This document shows, in pieces, positions 16,004 through 24,611 of a stretch of DNA of 64,000 nt. The DNA is taken from NCBI GenBank assembly GCA_029975055.1, contig JARKPU010000058.1:62001-126000 (forward strand), written 5' to 3'. The stretch comes from Anaerolinea sp. (GTDB lineage: Bacteria; Chloroflexota; Anaerolineae; Anaerolineales; Anaerolineaceae). Under the pieces are notes generated by a model. The model made no database searches. It saw only the letters and a program-made list of their open reading frames with translations, and was not told the DNA's origin. Position 1 is the first letter of the stretch. Every line of letters begins with the position of its first letter. The translations under genes were made by a program, and so were the position numbers.

Positions 16004-17798
16004 GCTGAAATTCTCCCCGCTCGCGCAGGTTGTTGCGGATGTTCGTCTCGAGGATGTCGAACACCTCGGGTTTGATGATGTACTGGCCAAAGACGGTCAG
16101 GTATTCGCCTTCGGGGGTGCGCGGCGGGCGCAGGTTGGTGCGCGCGTAATCGAGCGGGGGTTTTTCGGCGAACTCGGTGATGTTCATCACGCGCTGCTCT
16201 TCCATCCACACCCCGTTGACCACGCCGAAGCTGCTGATATCGGCTTCGGGCGTGCGTTTAAGCCCCACCACGCTCAGGCCGTGCTCGTTGTAACACTCAA
16301 CCATCTGGCGCGCGCACGAAACCTGCCCGTTCGAGCGGTAGATATGATCGCCCAGCATGAGCAGGAAGGGTTCATCGCCGATTTTATCGCGCGTGGTGTA
16401 AACGGCGTGGCCAAAACCTTCCTGGTTTTCCTGGATGATGAAGTTTACCTGCTGGCCCATCTGCAGCAAGCGCCGTGAGTATTCCTGGAAGTGCGCGGGC
16501 AGCTTGTTGAAGTTCTCGATCGAAATCTGGGCGTTGAAGAAGTTGCGGAAGTCGTTCAGATCGTCGCGCTGGACGATGATATAGATTTCCTCGATCCCGG
16601 CATCCAGGGCTTCTTCGACGATGAGCAATATGGCCGGTTTGGCGATGCCGTCGCGGTCGATGACCGGGAAGAGCTCCTTCTTGGTGGCTTTGGTGGCCGG
16701 GAAGAGCCGCGTGCCAAAACCCGCCGCCGGGATGACGGCTTTGCGCACCTTCTGTCCGGCTTGCAGGGTCAGCTTCATCGCCGGCAGGTTGAGTTCTTGC
16801 TCGAAGATGCGGATCACCTCCTCCTGATCGGCGGCCGACCGGCAGAGGAACTGGGCCGTGCCGTCGCCCTGCGAGCCGACTCCTTTGCAGCCGTAGATAT
16901 GCGGTTTGAGCGCCGGGTGGTTGAGCACCCGGTGCAGGGCCGGGGCGGTCAATTCCTCCGGGCAGACCGGTGCGGCGTATCGGTCGAAGTAATCCTGCGC
17001 TTCGTTCAAGAGGGCGCCCAGGCGCGGAGCATCCGAGTGGTGCAGCGCGTCGATCGCGCGGTGGATGATATCTTTGTTGATCGGCCCCAGCAGCTGCTGC
17101 ACGTTGCGCTCCAGCTCGTTTTCGGCGAAGGGATAGCAGCGGTTCAGCCGGTTGAGGATTTCCATCGTGTCCTTCTGCGAGAGCAGGTCCACGAGGACGA
17201 AGTACATATCCTTTTCGACGCGCAGTTCTTTCGTCTCCAGCCGGTCGCCGTCGAAGGTCATCAGAACCGGGCGGTTGCCATAGGCGCAGCCCTGGTCCAT
17301 GCGCCCGCAGCGCGAGGGGGTGGTGATCTCACCCATGTAGGCCAGCTCCATCTCGCCGCGCACGGTGAGCTTGAGGTCATAGATGCGGTTGAAGGCGCGG
17401 GCCGTCAGCACGCAGATCGCCGCGCTGGAAGACAGGCCCTTGCGGATGGGCAAGTCGGTCTTGTAATTGTTGATCACCAGCCCGCGCACGTGGTAATTGG
17501 TCAGCACCTGGTAGGCCACGCCTGCTACGTAGCTCCAAAAGCCGCCGTTTTGGGCTTCTTCCAGTAAAGCTTGCGGCTCCATGGCCACTTCATACGGCCC
17601 CACCTGCTTGCCGTCGGGCGTGGTGGCCGAAAGGACCAGTTTATTCGGGTGCGGTTCCACCTCGGCATAGATGCCCTGGTTGGTTCCGCAGATGATGGCA
17701 TAACCCTTTTCGATCTCGGCGTTGATGCGGCGATATCCCCCTGCCCAATCGGAGTGCTCGCCCAGCAGGCAGATGCGGCCTGGTACGAATATTTTCAT
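15876..17798 (-). CDS. GHMP sugar kinase fused to UTP-glucose-1-phosphate uridylyltransferase-like domain
   Basis: This 640-aa bifunctional protein joins a GHMP-family sugar kinase (about residues 1-345) to a nucleotidyltransferase (about 351-640). The kinase shows VPGRICLLGEHSDWAGGYR, the ATP-binding GLSSSAAICVLTARAF and GVGSQGDGTAQFL. The second half has VIPAAGFGTRLFPATKATKK, MLGDHIY and EFAEKPPLDYA, and closely resembles GalU. The likely chemistry is sugar to sugar-1-phosphate to UDP-sugar on one chain, a salvage route. The sugar could be galactose or glucuronate-like; motifs alone do not decide. ATG 17798 is preceded by GGAGAAGCC. The gene converges on and overlaps the pseudouridine synthase. 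Confidence 0.9.
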   Translation of the reverse strand: MKIFVPGRICLLGEHSDWAGGYRRINAEIEKGYAIICGTNQGIYAEVEPHPNKLVLSATTPDGKQVGPYEVAMEPQALLEEAQNGGFWSYVAGVAYQVLTNYHVRGLVINNYKTDLPIRKGLSSSAAICVLTARAFNRIYDLKLTVRGEMELAYMGEITTPSRCGRMDQGCAYGNRPVLMTFDGDRLETKELRVEKDMYFVLVDLLSQKDTMEILNRLNRCYPFAENELERNVQQLLGPINKDIIHRAIDALHHSDAPRLGALLNEAQDYFDRYAAPVCPEELTAPALHRVLNHPALKPHIYGCKGVGSQGDGTAQFLCRSAADQEEVIRIFEQELNLPAMKLTLQAGQKVRKAVIPAAGFGTRLFPATKATKKELFPVIDRDGIAKPAILLIVEEALDAGIEEIYIIVQRDDLNDFRNFFNAQISIENFNKLPAHFQEYSRRLLQMGQQVNFIIQENQEGFGHAVYTTRDKIGDEPFLLMLGDHIYRSNGQVSCARQMVECYNEHGLSVVGLKRTPEADISSFGVVNGVWMEEQRVMNITEFAEKPPLDYARTNLRPPRTPEGEYLTVFGQYIIKPEVFDILETNIRNNLRERGEFQLTSALDRLRQMDGFLGLVIDGRRFDIGIPEHYLQTLQSFAQP

Positions 17799-17903
17799 GG
17801 CTTCTCCTGTGTTGCGTGCGGATGGGTTTATTTTAGTGGAAACGGATAGCAGCGTCAAATTGAGTGCGAGTGCGATCTGCCCCGGCCGCCGGGAGCAATG
17901 CTG

Positions 17904-17909
17904 TATAAT
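17904..17909 (+). promoter_or_regulatory. -10 box of the 17.9-21.7 kb operon
   Basis: TATAAT lies 13 nt before ATG 17923, giving a leader of only about 6 nt. It probably drives the baseplate-J-like gene, ruvX, mltG and polyphosphate glucokinase together. Confidence 0.55.
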
Positions 17910-17922
17910 TCTAGCAGCCCAC

Positions 17923-19422
17923 ATGAAGACCTACATCGTCCAGCTCGAATCCCACGATGACGTGATCTCGGCGCGCGATAAAATGCTTTGGAGCAAAGCT
18001 CCGCGCATTTTGCTGGTCTGGCCGCGCAGAGGGCAGGTGCTGCGGCGGCAGGCCGATCTCTTCTTGCTGCAGCGCCACGCGCAAAACCTGGGAGCGCAGC
18101 TTGGGGTAGTCAGCGCCGATTGCGAGGTGCGCGCCAATGCGGCTGAACTGGGCATCCCGGTCTTCGCTTCGGCGGTGCAGGCGCAGCGCGGGAGCTGGCG
18201 CCGCCCGCGCGGCAAGCGGCGCACCAACTGGCGCAGCCGCTACGAGCGCGGCCCCAAGCTCGACCTGCGCGAAATCCACGAGCAGATGCATGAACCGGCG
18301 CCGGAAAGCAGCCTGCGGCGCTGGGCCGCATTCAGCGCCGGGCTGCTGGCGGTGCTGGCGTTGGTGATGTTCTTCCTGCCGTCGGCGCAGGTGAGGCTAT
18401 CGCCGGTGCGCCAGGAGCAGCGCCTGACTTTGCCGGTGTGGGCCAGCCTGACCATCAGCACGGCCAACCCATCCGGCGGGCTGCCCGCCCACGCTCTCTC
18501 GGTGGTGGTGGAGGGCAGCGAACAGGGAGCGAGCAGCGGCAAGGTGAACATCCCCGATCTTCAGGCTTCCGGGGAGGTGGAATTCACCAACCTGACCGAA
18601 GAGACAAAGGTCATCCCGGCCGGGACGGTGGCGCTGGCCCCCGGCGAAACGCTGCTGCGCTTCGCCACCACCCGGGAGGTGACCCTGGCAGCCGGGGTCG
18701 GGAAGAAGGTTTCCGCGCCGGTGCAGGCGCTGACGCCCGGCCTAGCGGGTAACGCAGCCGCAGGCGCCATTCAAGCGGTCGAAGGGCCGCTGGGGCTGGA
18801 AGTGCTGGTGAGCAACCCGCAGGCGCTTCAGGGCGGGTCCGACCGCATCAGTCCGGCCCCGCGCGCTGAAGATTACCTTGCCCTTGAAAGCAGGCTGCAG
18901 GCCTCGTTGCGCGCGAGCGCGCTGGCCGAACTGACCGCCCTGCTGCAGCCCGGCCAGAGGCTGCTGGAAAACACCCTGGCGGTGAGCAAGGTTATCTCCG
19001 AAACCCACGAGCCGCCCCTCGGAGAGCCGGGCGATTTCGCCCGCCTCAGCCAGCAGGTGGAGTATTCGGCCTGGTATGTGCTGGAAGACGAACTGCAGGC
19101 CGTGGCGCGCACCGCATTGGAGGCCAACCGTCCGGCGGGCTTTCAGGCCGTGCCGGGCACATTGGAGCTGAGCTTCAGTCCCCAGGCAACCTTGGATGAA
19201 AACGGGGCCGCGCATTGGGAGCTGACCGCCGTTCGCCAGCTCGAATCGGCCTGGTCCGATGACCTGGCGGCAAGGGCGATCGCCGGGCGCAGCCCGGCCG
19301 AAGCCGGGCGGGTGCTCGGCGAGATGGTGGCGCTCTCCGCCGAACCGGCGGTGCGCATCTGGCCGGCCTGGTGGCTGCGCCTGCCGTTCCTTTCCTTCAG
19401 AATCGCGGTGGTGCGCCAGTGA
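17923..19422 (+). CDS. Single-pass membrane protein with baseplate-J-like beta domain
   Basis: The 499-aa chain starts with a cytoplasmic region of about 135 residues (MKTYIVQLESHDDVISARDK, then a basic stretch RPRGKRRTNWRSRYERG). One transmembrane segment follows (FSAGLLAVLALVMFFLPSA, about residues 145-163) and then a large outer part. The outer part carries a block GEVEFTNLTEETKVIPAGT, RFATTREVTLAAGVGKKVS, LTPGLAGNAAAGAI. That block resembles the beta domain of phage baseplate J/gp47 proteins, which databases also find in non-phage surface proteins. No phage genes are nearby, so a cell-envelope role is more likely. ruvX overlaps its stop codon. Confidence 0.75.
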   Translation: MKTYIVQLESHDDVISARDKMLWSKAPRILLVWPRRGQVLRRQADLFLLQRHAQNLGAQLGVVSADCEVRANAAELGIPVFASAVQAQRGSWRRPRGKRRTNWRSRYERGPKLDLREIHEQMHEPAPESSLRRWAAFSAGLLAVLALVMFFLPSAQVRLSPVRQEQRLTLPVWASLTISTANPSGGLPAHALSVVVEGSEQGASSGKVNIPDLQASGEVEFTNLTEETKVIPAGTVALAPGETLLRFATTREVTLAAGVGKKVSAPVQALTPGLAGNAAAGAIQAVEGPLGLEVLVSNPQALQGGSDRISPAPRAEDYLALESRLQASLRASALAELTALLQPGQRLLENTLAVSKVISETHEPPLGEPGDFARLSQQVEYSAWYVLEDELQAVARTALEANRPAGFQAVPGTLELSFSPQATLDENGAAHWELTAVRQLESAWSDDLAARAIAGRSPAEAGRVLGEMVALSAEPAVRIWPAWWLRLPFLSFRIAVVRQ

Positions 19423-19847
19423 AGCCGGCCGGGCGCATTTTGGGCGTGGACCCCGGTGATCAACGCATCGGGGTGGCGGTGAGTGACCCAACCGGCACGA
19501 TCGCCGGGCCGCTCACGGTGGTCACCCATGTTGCCCGCCGGATCGACGCGGCGACGATTGCCCAAATTGCTCTCGAACAGGGAGCGGTGTTGATTGTGGT
19601 GGGGCAGGCGCTGGATGAAAACGGCCTGCCCACTCCGCAAGGGCGCAAATCGGCGCGGCTGGCAGAGGAAATCCGCCAGCAGACGGCCCTGCCGGTGATC
19701 CTGTGGGATGAAAGCGGCAGCACCGCCGAAGCGCGCTCCTCGCGGCTGGCATTGGGCGTGCGGCGCAGCCGCCGCGGCGGCCACCTGGATGACATCGCCG
19801 CCACAGTGATCTTGCAGAGTTACCTGGACGCGAACCCGAACGCATGA
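19419..19847 (+). CDS. ruvX: Putative Holliday junction resolvase / pre-16S rRNA nuclease YqgF
   Basis: This 142-aa RNase H-fold nuclease belongs to the YqgF/RuvX family, linked to 5' maturation of 16S rRNA and, by fold, to Holliday junction cleavage. Landmarks are LGVDPGDQRIGVAVSDPTG (first catalytic Asp), LIVVGQALDENGLPT, LWDESGSTAEARSS and the terminal HLDDIAATVILQSYL (last Asp). The start is GTG 19419, whose bases overlap the preceding TGA (GTGA), so translation is probably coupled. mltG follows with an ATGA overlap, an arrangement frequent in bacteria. Confidence 0.92.
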   Translation: MKPAGRILGVDPGDQRIGVAVSDPTGTIAGPLTVVTHVARRIDAATIAQIALEQGAVLIVVGQALDENGLPTPQGRKSARLAEEIRQQTALPVILWDESGSTAEARSSRLALGVRRSRRGGHLDDIAATVILQSYLDANPNA

Positions 19848-20986
19848 GTAGAAGAAAACGTTCCACCTGTTTAGAAATTACCATCGTCCTGGTGCTGGCC
19901 TTTGCCTGCCTGGTGGCCCTGGCCGGCGCGGCCGGGTATTTTGTCATCCCCAGCCTGGTGGAAACCACGTTTGGCCCGCCCAGCCCGGCGCTGGGGACGG
20001 CGCAGCGCATCACCAGCGCGGCGGAATTGCTTTTGAACCGCAGCCGGTTGACTTCGCCGTTCGACACGGCCGGGCAGCCGCGCCCCTTTTCAGTGCGGAT
20101 GGGCGAAACGGCCAATTCGGTGGCGGCGCGCCTCGAAGAAGCCGGCCTGGTTGCCAGCGGGAACGCCTTTCGCACCTACCTGGTCTACAGCGGGCTGGAT
20201 ACGAGCATCCAGGCCGGGGAGTATATGCTCAGCCCGGCGATGACGGCGGTGCAGATAGCCCGCGAGCTGCAAGATGCCACCCCCGATGAAGTGCAGTTCA
20301 ACATCCTGGCCGGGTGGCGGGCTGAAGAAATTGCCGCGGCGCTGCCGACTTCGGGTCTGACGATCCAGCCGCAGGTTTTCTTGCGCATCGTCGAGAAAGC
20401 CCCGGGGCGCATCCTGCCGCCGGGGTGGGAGGGCGGGCACAGCCTCGAAGGCTACCTCCTGCCGGGGTCGTACCGTTTCGCGCGCAGCACCTCGGCGGAA
20501 GAATTCGTGGCCGCTTTCGTGCGGAGCTTCGACCAGGTTCTCACCGCCGACCTGCGCTCCGGCTTCAGCACGCAGGGCCTGAGCCTGGAAGAGGCCGTCA
20601 CGCTGGCGTCGATCGTCGAGCGCGAGGCGGTGGTGGCCGATGAACAGCCGATGATCGCCTCGGTGTTCCTCAACCGCCTGGCCGATGGGATGAAGCTCGA
20701 CAGCGACCCGACCGTGCAGTACAGCCTGGGTTTCAACGAGGCGCAGAACACCTGGTGGACCAACCCGCTCTCGGCAGCGGATCTACAGGTAGATTCGCCT
20801 TATAATACGTATCAGAATGCTGGGTTGCCGCCCGGGCCGATCTGCAACCCATCGCTCTCGGCGCTGCGAGCCGTGGCTTACCCGGCGCAAAGCCCCTACT
20901 TTTACTTCAGGGCGGCCTGCGATGGGTCTGGGCGGCATGCCTTTGCCCGGACGTTCGAGGAACATTTGCAGAATGCCTGCCATTAA
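19844..20986 (+). CDS. mltG: Endolytic murein transglycosylase MltG
   Basis: MltG cuts nascent peptidoglycan glycan strands at the outer face of the membrane and helps set strand length. The 380-aa protein has an N-terminal membrane anchor at about residues 12-34 ([20 protein letters not shown]). A LysM-like region comes next ([37 protein letters not shown]). The catalytic domain has [13 protein letters not shown] and the active-site Glu in [14 protein letters not shown], followed by [31 protein letters not shown] and [20 protein letters not shown]. Its ATG overlaps the ruvX stop. Confidence 0.96.
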   Translation: MSRRKRSTCLEITIVLVLAFACLVALAGAAGYFVIPSLVETTFGPPSPALGTAQRITSAAELLLNRSRLTSPFDTAGQPRPFSVRMGETANSVAARLEEAGLVASGNAFRTYLVYSGLDTSIQAGEYMLSPAMTAVQIARELQDATPDEVQFNILAGWRAEEIAAALPTSGLTIQPQVFLRIVEKAPGRILPPGWEGGHSLEGYLLPGSYRFARSTSAEEFVAAFVRSFDQVLTADLRSGFSTQGLSLEEAVTLASIVEREAVVADEQPMIASVFLNRLADGMKLDSDPTVQYSLGFNEAQNTWWTNPLSAADLQVDSPYNTYQNAGLPPGPICNPSLSALRAVAYPAQSPYFYFRAACDGSGRHAFARTFEEHLQNACH

Positions 20987-21006
20987 CCTGCACTGAAGGA
21001 GGCCAC

Positions 21007-21744
21007 ATGGAACTGCTTGGAATTGACGTGGGTGGTACGGGGATCAAAGGCGCGCCGGTGAACCTTGAGACCGGCGAACTGGTTCACGAGCGCTACCGCC
21101 TGCCCACGCCGGACGCGGCGCGCCCGGAAGAGGTGGCTCAAACCATCAAAGAAGTGGTCGAGCATTTCAAGTGGCAGGGGCCGGCGGGTGTTGGCTTCCC
21201 GGCTGCGGTGCAGAAGGGGATTGTTCGCACGGCTGCCAATATCCATAAATCCTGGATCGGCACCGACGCCGCCGCACTCTTCACCCAGGTGACCGGCTGC
21301 CCGATGTACGTGGTCAACGATGCCGATGCCGCCGGGCTGGCGGAGATGGCCTTTGGCGCAGGGCGCGGGCAGGCAGGCGTGGTGATCATGATCACCGTCG
21401 GCACGGGGATCGGCACGGCGCTGTTCGTGGATGGCATCCTGGTGCCCAACACCGAGCTTGGGCATATCGAGATTCGCGGCAAGGACGCCGAATCGCGGTC
21501 TTCGGATGCGGCCCGCCAACGCAAAGAATTATCCTGGGAAGAGTGGGCAGGCAAGCTGAGCGAGCATCTCAAGCGGCTCGAGAACCTCTTCTGGCCCGAT
21601 CTGTACATCATCGGAGGCGGGGTGAGTAAATCGCACGAGAAGTTCTTCCCCTACCTCAAGCTGCGCACGCCCGTGGTGGTGGCGCAGCTGCTCAACCAGG
21701 CGGGGATCGTCGGCGCCGCGCTGTACGCAAAAAGCAAGCTGTAA
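21007..21744 (+). CDS. ppgK: Polyphosphate glucokinase (ROK family)
   Basis: This 245-aa protein resembles polyphosphate-glucose phosphotransferase, which makes glucose-6-phosphate from glucose using polyphosphate and often ATP. The phosphate-binding start is [19 protein letters not shown], the sugar-binding block is [14 protein letters not shown], the second phosphate loop is [15 protein letters not shown], and [13 protein letters not shown] resembles the family's acceptor region. The canonical ROK zinc-binding CxCGxxGC motif is absent, as is usual for the polyphosphate type. GAAGGAGG lies before ATG 21007. It follows mltG by 20 bp and ends at a strong terminator. Confidence 0.88.
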   Translation: MELLGIDVGGTGIKGAPVNLETGELVHERYRLPTPDAARPEEVAQTIKEVVEHFKWQGPAGVGFPAAVQKGIVRTAANIHKSWIGTDAAALFTQVTGCPMYVVNDADAAGLAEMAFGAGRGQAGVVIMITVGTGIGTALFVDGILVPNTELGHIEIRGKDAESRSSDAARQRKELSWEEWAGKLSEHLKRLENLFWPDLYIIGGGVSKSHEKFFPYLKLRTPVVVAQLLNQAGIVGAALYAKSKL

Positions 21745-21750
21745 GAAACG

Positions 21751-21786
21751 CATCAAAAAAGAGGCTGCAAGGCCTCTTTTTTGATG
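21751..21786. terminator. Bidirectional intrinsic terminator
   Basis: CATCAAAAAAGAGGC pairs with GCCTCTTTTTTGATG around a 6-nt loop, between the converging ppgK and fumarase/aspartase genes. Confidence 0.9.
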
Positions 21787-21791
21787 CCGAC

Positions 21792-23252
21792 TCACCCGCC
21801 GCCGCTGACGCCGGCGATGCCGGGTTCCGTCAGCTTGCGCAGGTCGCTCAAGGCCGCCTCGATCTCCGCTGCCCCCACCGGCTGGTTCGAGTCACGGTGG
21901 AGCAGCTCGCCCCGGGCGGCCTTCTCCAGCGCCACCTCTTTGATGGTGATGTTGCGCGCCAGCGCCTCTTTGACGAGGGCCGCCCCGGCAGCGTAGCCGA
22001 TGATCGGGTTCAACGCGGTGACGACGATGGCATTGCGCGCCAGCCAGCCTTCGGCCTTCTCGCGGTTGGCCTTGATGCCCACCACGCACTTCTCGGTGAA
22101 GGCATTGATCGAGCCGATGCAAACCTGCATCTCCTCGAAGAGGTTGTGGGCGATGATCGGCATCATCACGTTCAGCTCCAGCTGCCCGGCCTGGGCCGCA
22201 AGCGAGACCGTCAGGTCGCAGCCCTGCACGTGGAACATTGCCATGTTGAGCATCTCCGCCAGGACGGGGTTCACCTTGCCCGGCATGATCGAAGAACCCG
22301 GCTGCACGGGCGGGAGACGGATTTCATCCAGCCCGGTGGATGGGCCGGATGCCAGCAGGCGGAAGTCGTTGGCCACGCGCATGAGGGTGACGGCCAGGGT
22401 GCGTAGCGCCGCCGAAAAATCCACCAGGTCGGCCATCGATTGCATGCTCTCGAACAGGTCGTCGGATTCCTGGAAGGTGATGCCGGTGATCTCGCCGAGG
22501 CGCTTGACCATGCGGCGGTGATACTCGGGGTGAGCGTTCAAACCCGAGCCGGTGGCTGTTCCGCCGATCCCAAGGCGCCGGACGGCATCGGCGGCGCGGC
22601 GGATGCGCTCTCCGTCGCGTTCGATGGCGCGGGCGTACGCGCCGAACTCCTGCCCGAGGCGCACAGGCACGGCGTCTTGCAGGTGGGTTCGGCCCGATTT
22701 GACGATGCCGTCGAATTCCTCGGCCTTCACCCGCAGCGCCGCCACCAGGCGGTGGATGGCTGCCAGCAGTTCATCCAATCGCCAGAGCACCCCCAGCCGG
22801 ATGGCGGTGGGTATGGTATCGTTGGTGGACTGCGACATGTTGACGTGGTCGTTGGGGTTGACCTTGTACTTGCCCAGCTCGCCGCCCAGCAGGAGGGTGG
22901 CGCGGTTGGCGATCACCTCGTTGGTGTTCATGTTGTGGCTGGTGCCTGCGCCGGCCTGGAAGGGATCCACGACGAATTGATCGTCCCATTTGCCCTGCAT
23001 CACCTCGGCGGCGGCCTGCGAGATGGCACCGGCCATCTGAGGGTCGAGGAGGCCCAGTTCGCCGTTCACGTCAGCCGCGGCGCGTTTGATGAGCGCCATA
23101 GACCAAATGAATGCGCGCCACGGGCGCAACCCCGAGATGGGGAAGTTGAGCACGGCGCGCTGAGTCTGCGCGCCCCACAGCGCCCCGGCCGGCACACGCA
23201 CCTCGCCGAGCGAGTCGCGTTCGATACGGTAGTTGACGTCAGTCTCGCTCAT
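21792..23252 (-). CDS. Class II fumarase / aspartate ammonia-lyase family enzyme
   Basis: This 486-aa enzyme either hydrates fumarate to malate or deaminates aspartate to fumarate. Family signatures are HNMNTNEVIANRATLLLGGE, NDHVNMSQSTNDTIPTAIR, the active-site SGRTHLQDAVPVRLGQEFG and the mobile-loop signature GSSIMPGKVNPV. Residue choice is mixed: NDHVNMSQS is fumarase-like, while MPGKVNPV and LAAQAGQLELNV are closer to aspartase. sucCD elsewhere in the window would fit a citric-acid-cycle role, but I leave the reaction open. ATG 23252 has AAGGATC upstream. Confidence 0.9.
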   Translation of the reverse strand: MSETDVNYRIERDSLGEVRVPAGALWGAQTQRAVLNFPISGLRPWRAFIWSMALIKRAAADVNGELGLLDPQMAGAISQAAAEVMQGKWDDQFVVDPFQAGAGTSHNMNTNEVIANRATLLLGGELGKYKVNPNDHVNMSQSTNDTIPTAIRLGVLWRLDELLAAIHRLVAALRVKAEEFDGIVKSGRTHLQDAVPVRLGQEFGAYARAIERDGERIRRAADAVRRLGIGGTATGSGLNAHPEYHRRMVKRLGEITGITFQESDDLFESMQSMADLVDFSAALRTLAVTLMRVANDFRLLASGPSTGLDEIRLPPVQPGSSIMPGKVNPVLAEMLNMAMFHVQGCDLTVSLAAQAGQLELNVMMPIIAHNLFEEMQVCIGSINAFTEKCVVGIKANREKAEGWLARNAIVVTALNPIIGYAAGAALVKEALARNITIKEVALEKAARGELLHRDSNQPVGAAEIEAALSDLRKLTEPGIAGVSGGG

Positions 23253-23298
23253 CTTGATCCTTTTTCATGATTATTGGTGGATTTATCCGTATAAGAGA

Positions 23299-23352
23299 AG
23301 GGCGCGGGGGGTCAAGACTGGTCTGCCCAGCCGGATGAAACCCCGCGCCCTT
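23299..23352 (-). terminator. Probable terminator after the ferredoxin gene
   Basis: AAGGGCGCGGGG (23299-23310) pairs perfectly with CCCCGCGCCCTT (23341-23352) around a 30-nt loop. On the minus strand a U-rich TTCTCTT follows. Confidence 0.6.
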
Positions 23353-23414
23353 TCCAGGCGGCAAGGCCGCCGGTGACGCTCAAAAAGCCATGCTCAGGGT
23401 CAAGCCCGGCCAGC

Positions 23415-23825
23415 CTACCCGGCAGCCGAATACCCGGGGCCTTTGGTGAAGAAGAGCTTGTTGGTTTCGATCTCCGGAGTCAGATCCACAATCTCGCCAG
23501 CTTTGAGCACCCGGGTCGCTTCCAGATGGACAGGCTCGCCTTCGTGGTTGGTGCCATCATAGACGGCGGTGAAGCCGGGGGTGCCGACCGGGGCAGAGAG
23601 GACCTGGCCTTCTTTCGCTTTATGGGCCGAGGGAACCTCATCCTCGGGGAAGATGGCTTCCCACGGGCACTCGGGGACGCACGCGCCGCAGTCGATGCAG
23701 GTATCGGGGTCGATGTAGAACAGCGGCCATTCTTCCACCGGCTTCCCTGGAATGATGCACTCGACCGGGCAAACCGTCACGCACCCACCGTCGCGTAAAC
23801 AGAGGCTGGTTATAACGTGTGTCAT
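23415..23825 (-). CDS. Two-cluster ferredoxin with C-terminal extension
   Basis: This 136-aa electron carrier has two iron-sulfur sites in its first half. The first is Cys9, Cys15, Cys19 and Cys23 (SLCLRDGGCVTVCPVECI), with unusual spacing. The second is the canonical CIDCGACVPECPWEAI. Residues beyond about 70 form an extension of unknown function (VYDGTNHEGEPVHLEATRV). It lies 46 bp after the superoxide dismutase gene on the same strand, so the two may be co-transcribed; a link to oxygen defence or a reductase partner is only inferred. RBS GGAGGAAGAC lies before ATG 23825. Confidence 0.88.
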   Translation of the reverse strand: MTHVITSLCLRDGGCVTVCPVECIIPGKPVEEWPLFYIDPDTCIDCGACVPECPWEAIFPEDEVPSAHKAKEGQVLSAPVGTPGFTAVYDGTNHEGEPVHLEATRVLKAGEIVDLTPEIETNKLFFTKGPGYSAAG

Positions 23826-23871
23826 GTCTTCCTCCTAGAGATAGTAGATGATTCCTGGCAGCGCTTGAAGA

Positions 23872-24480
23872 CTACCTGGCAGCGAAACGCCGTTCAACCT
23901 CTTCCCAGTTTACCAGATTCCACCAATTTGTGAGATAGTCAGCACGGCGATTCTGGTACTTCAGGTAATAGGCATGCTCCCACACATCCACTCCCAGGAG
24001 CGGGTAAAGCCCTTCCGCCAGGGGGGTATCCTGGTTGGGGGTGGAGTGGATGAGCAGCCCGCCATCCGGCTTGAGGCTCAGCCAGGCCCAACCGCTGCCA
24101 AAACGGCCCATCCCGGCCTTTTCGAGCTGTTCCTTGAAGTTGGCAAATCCGCCGAAGGCTGAATTGATGGCCGCCGCCACTCGCCCGGTGGGTTCTCCGC
24201 CGCGTTTCGGTCCCATGACGGCCCAGTAGATATTGTGGTTGTAGTACCCGCCGCCGTTGTTGCGCACCACCATGCGGATATCCTCGGGGATGCTGTTCAG
24301 GTCGCTGAGAATCTGCTCGATTTTCAGGTCGAAGAACTGCGGGTATTTTTCGAGAGCGGCGTTCAGGTTCTTAAGGTACGTGGCGTGGTGCTTGCTGTAG
24401 TGCAGTTCAACGGTCTGAGCGTCGATGAAAGGTTCCAATGCATCGTATGCATAGGGAAGGGGATGCATTTCGAAGGCCAT
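23872..24480 (-). CDS. Superoxide dismutase, Fe/Mn family
   Basis: The enzyme dismutes superoxide to oxygen and hydrogen peroxide in the cytoplasm. The 202-aa length is typical. The four metal ligands are present: His27 (ELHYSKHHATYLKNLN), His82 (NNGGGYYNHNIYW), Asp165 and His169 (GVDVWEHAYYLKYQNRRADY). The second-sphere residues usually used to separate Fe from Mn types are not decisive here, so the metal is left open. A minus-strand TATAAT and an AAAGGAGC RBS precede ATG 24480. Confidence 0.96.
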   Translation of the reverse strand: MAFEMHPLPYAYDALEPFIDAQTVELHYSKHHATYLKNLNAALEKYPQFFDLKIEQILSDLNSIPEDIRMVVRNNGGGYYNHNIYWAVMGPKRGGEPTGRVAAAINSAFGGFANFKEQLEKAGMGRFGSGWAWLSLKPDGGLLIHSTPNQDTPLAEGLYPLLGVDVWEHAYYLKYQNRRADYLTNWWNLVNWEEVERRFAAR

Positions 24481-24611
24481 GATGCTGCTCCTTTATTATA
24501 ATAGAGACTTCGATCCGATTGATCTGCGGGCTGGCCCGCAGGGCTGGTAGTTTTCCAAACCAGACATATTCTAACTACTTGGGTATACTTTGTCAACTTG
24601 AGGCCGCCGCA

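Noticed and set aside
17923..19422. Prophage or phage tail region
   Set aside because: Only a single baseplate-J-like domain is present, in an anchored protein next to ruvX and mltG; no other phage gene, integrase or att site is seen.
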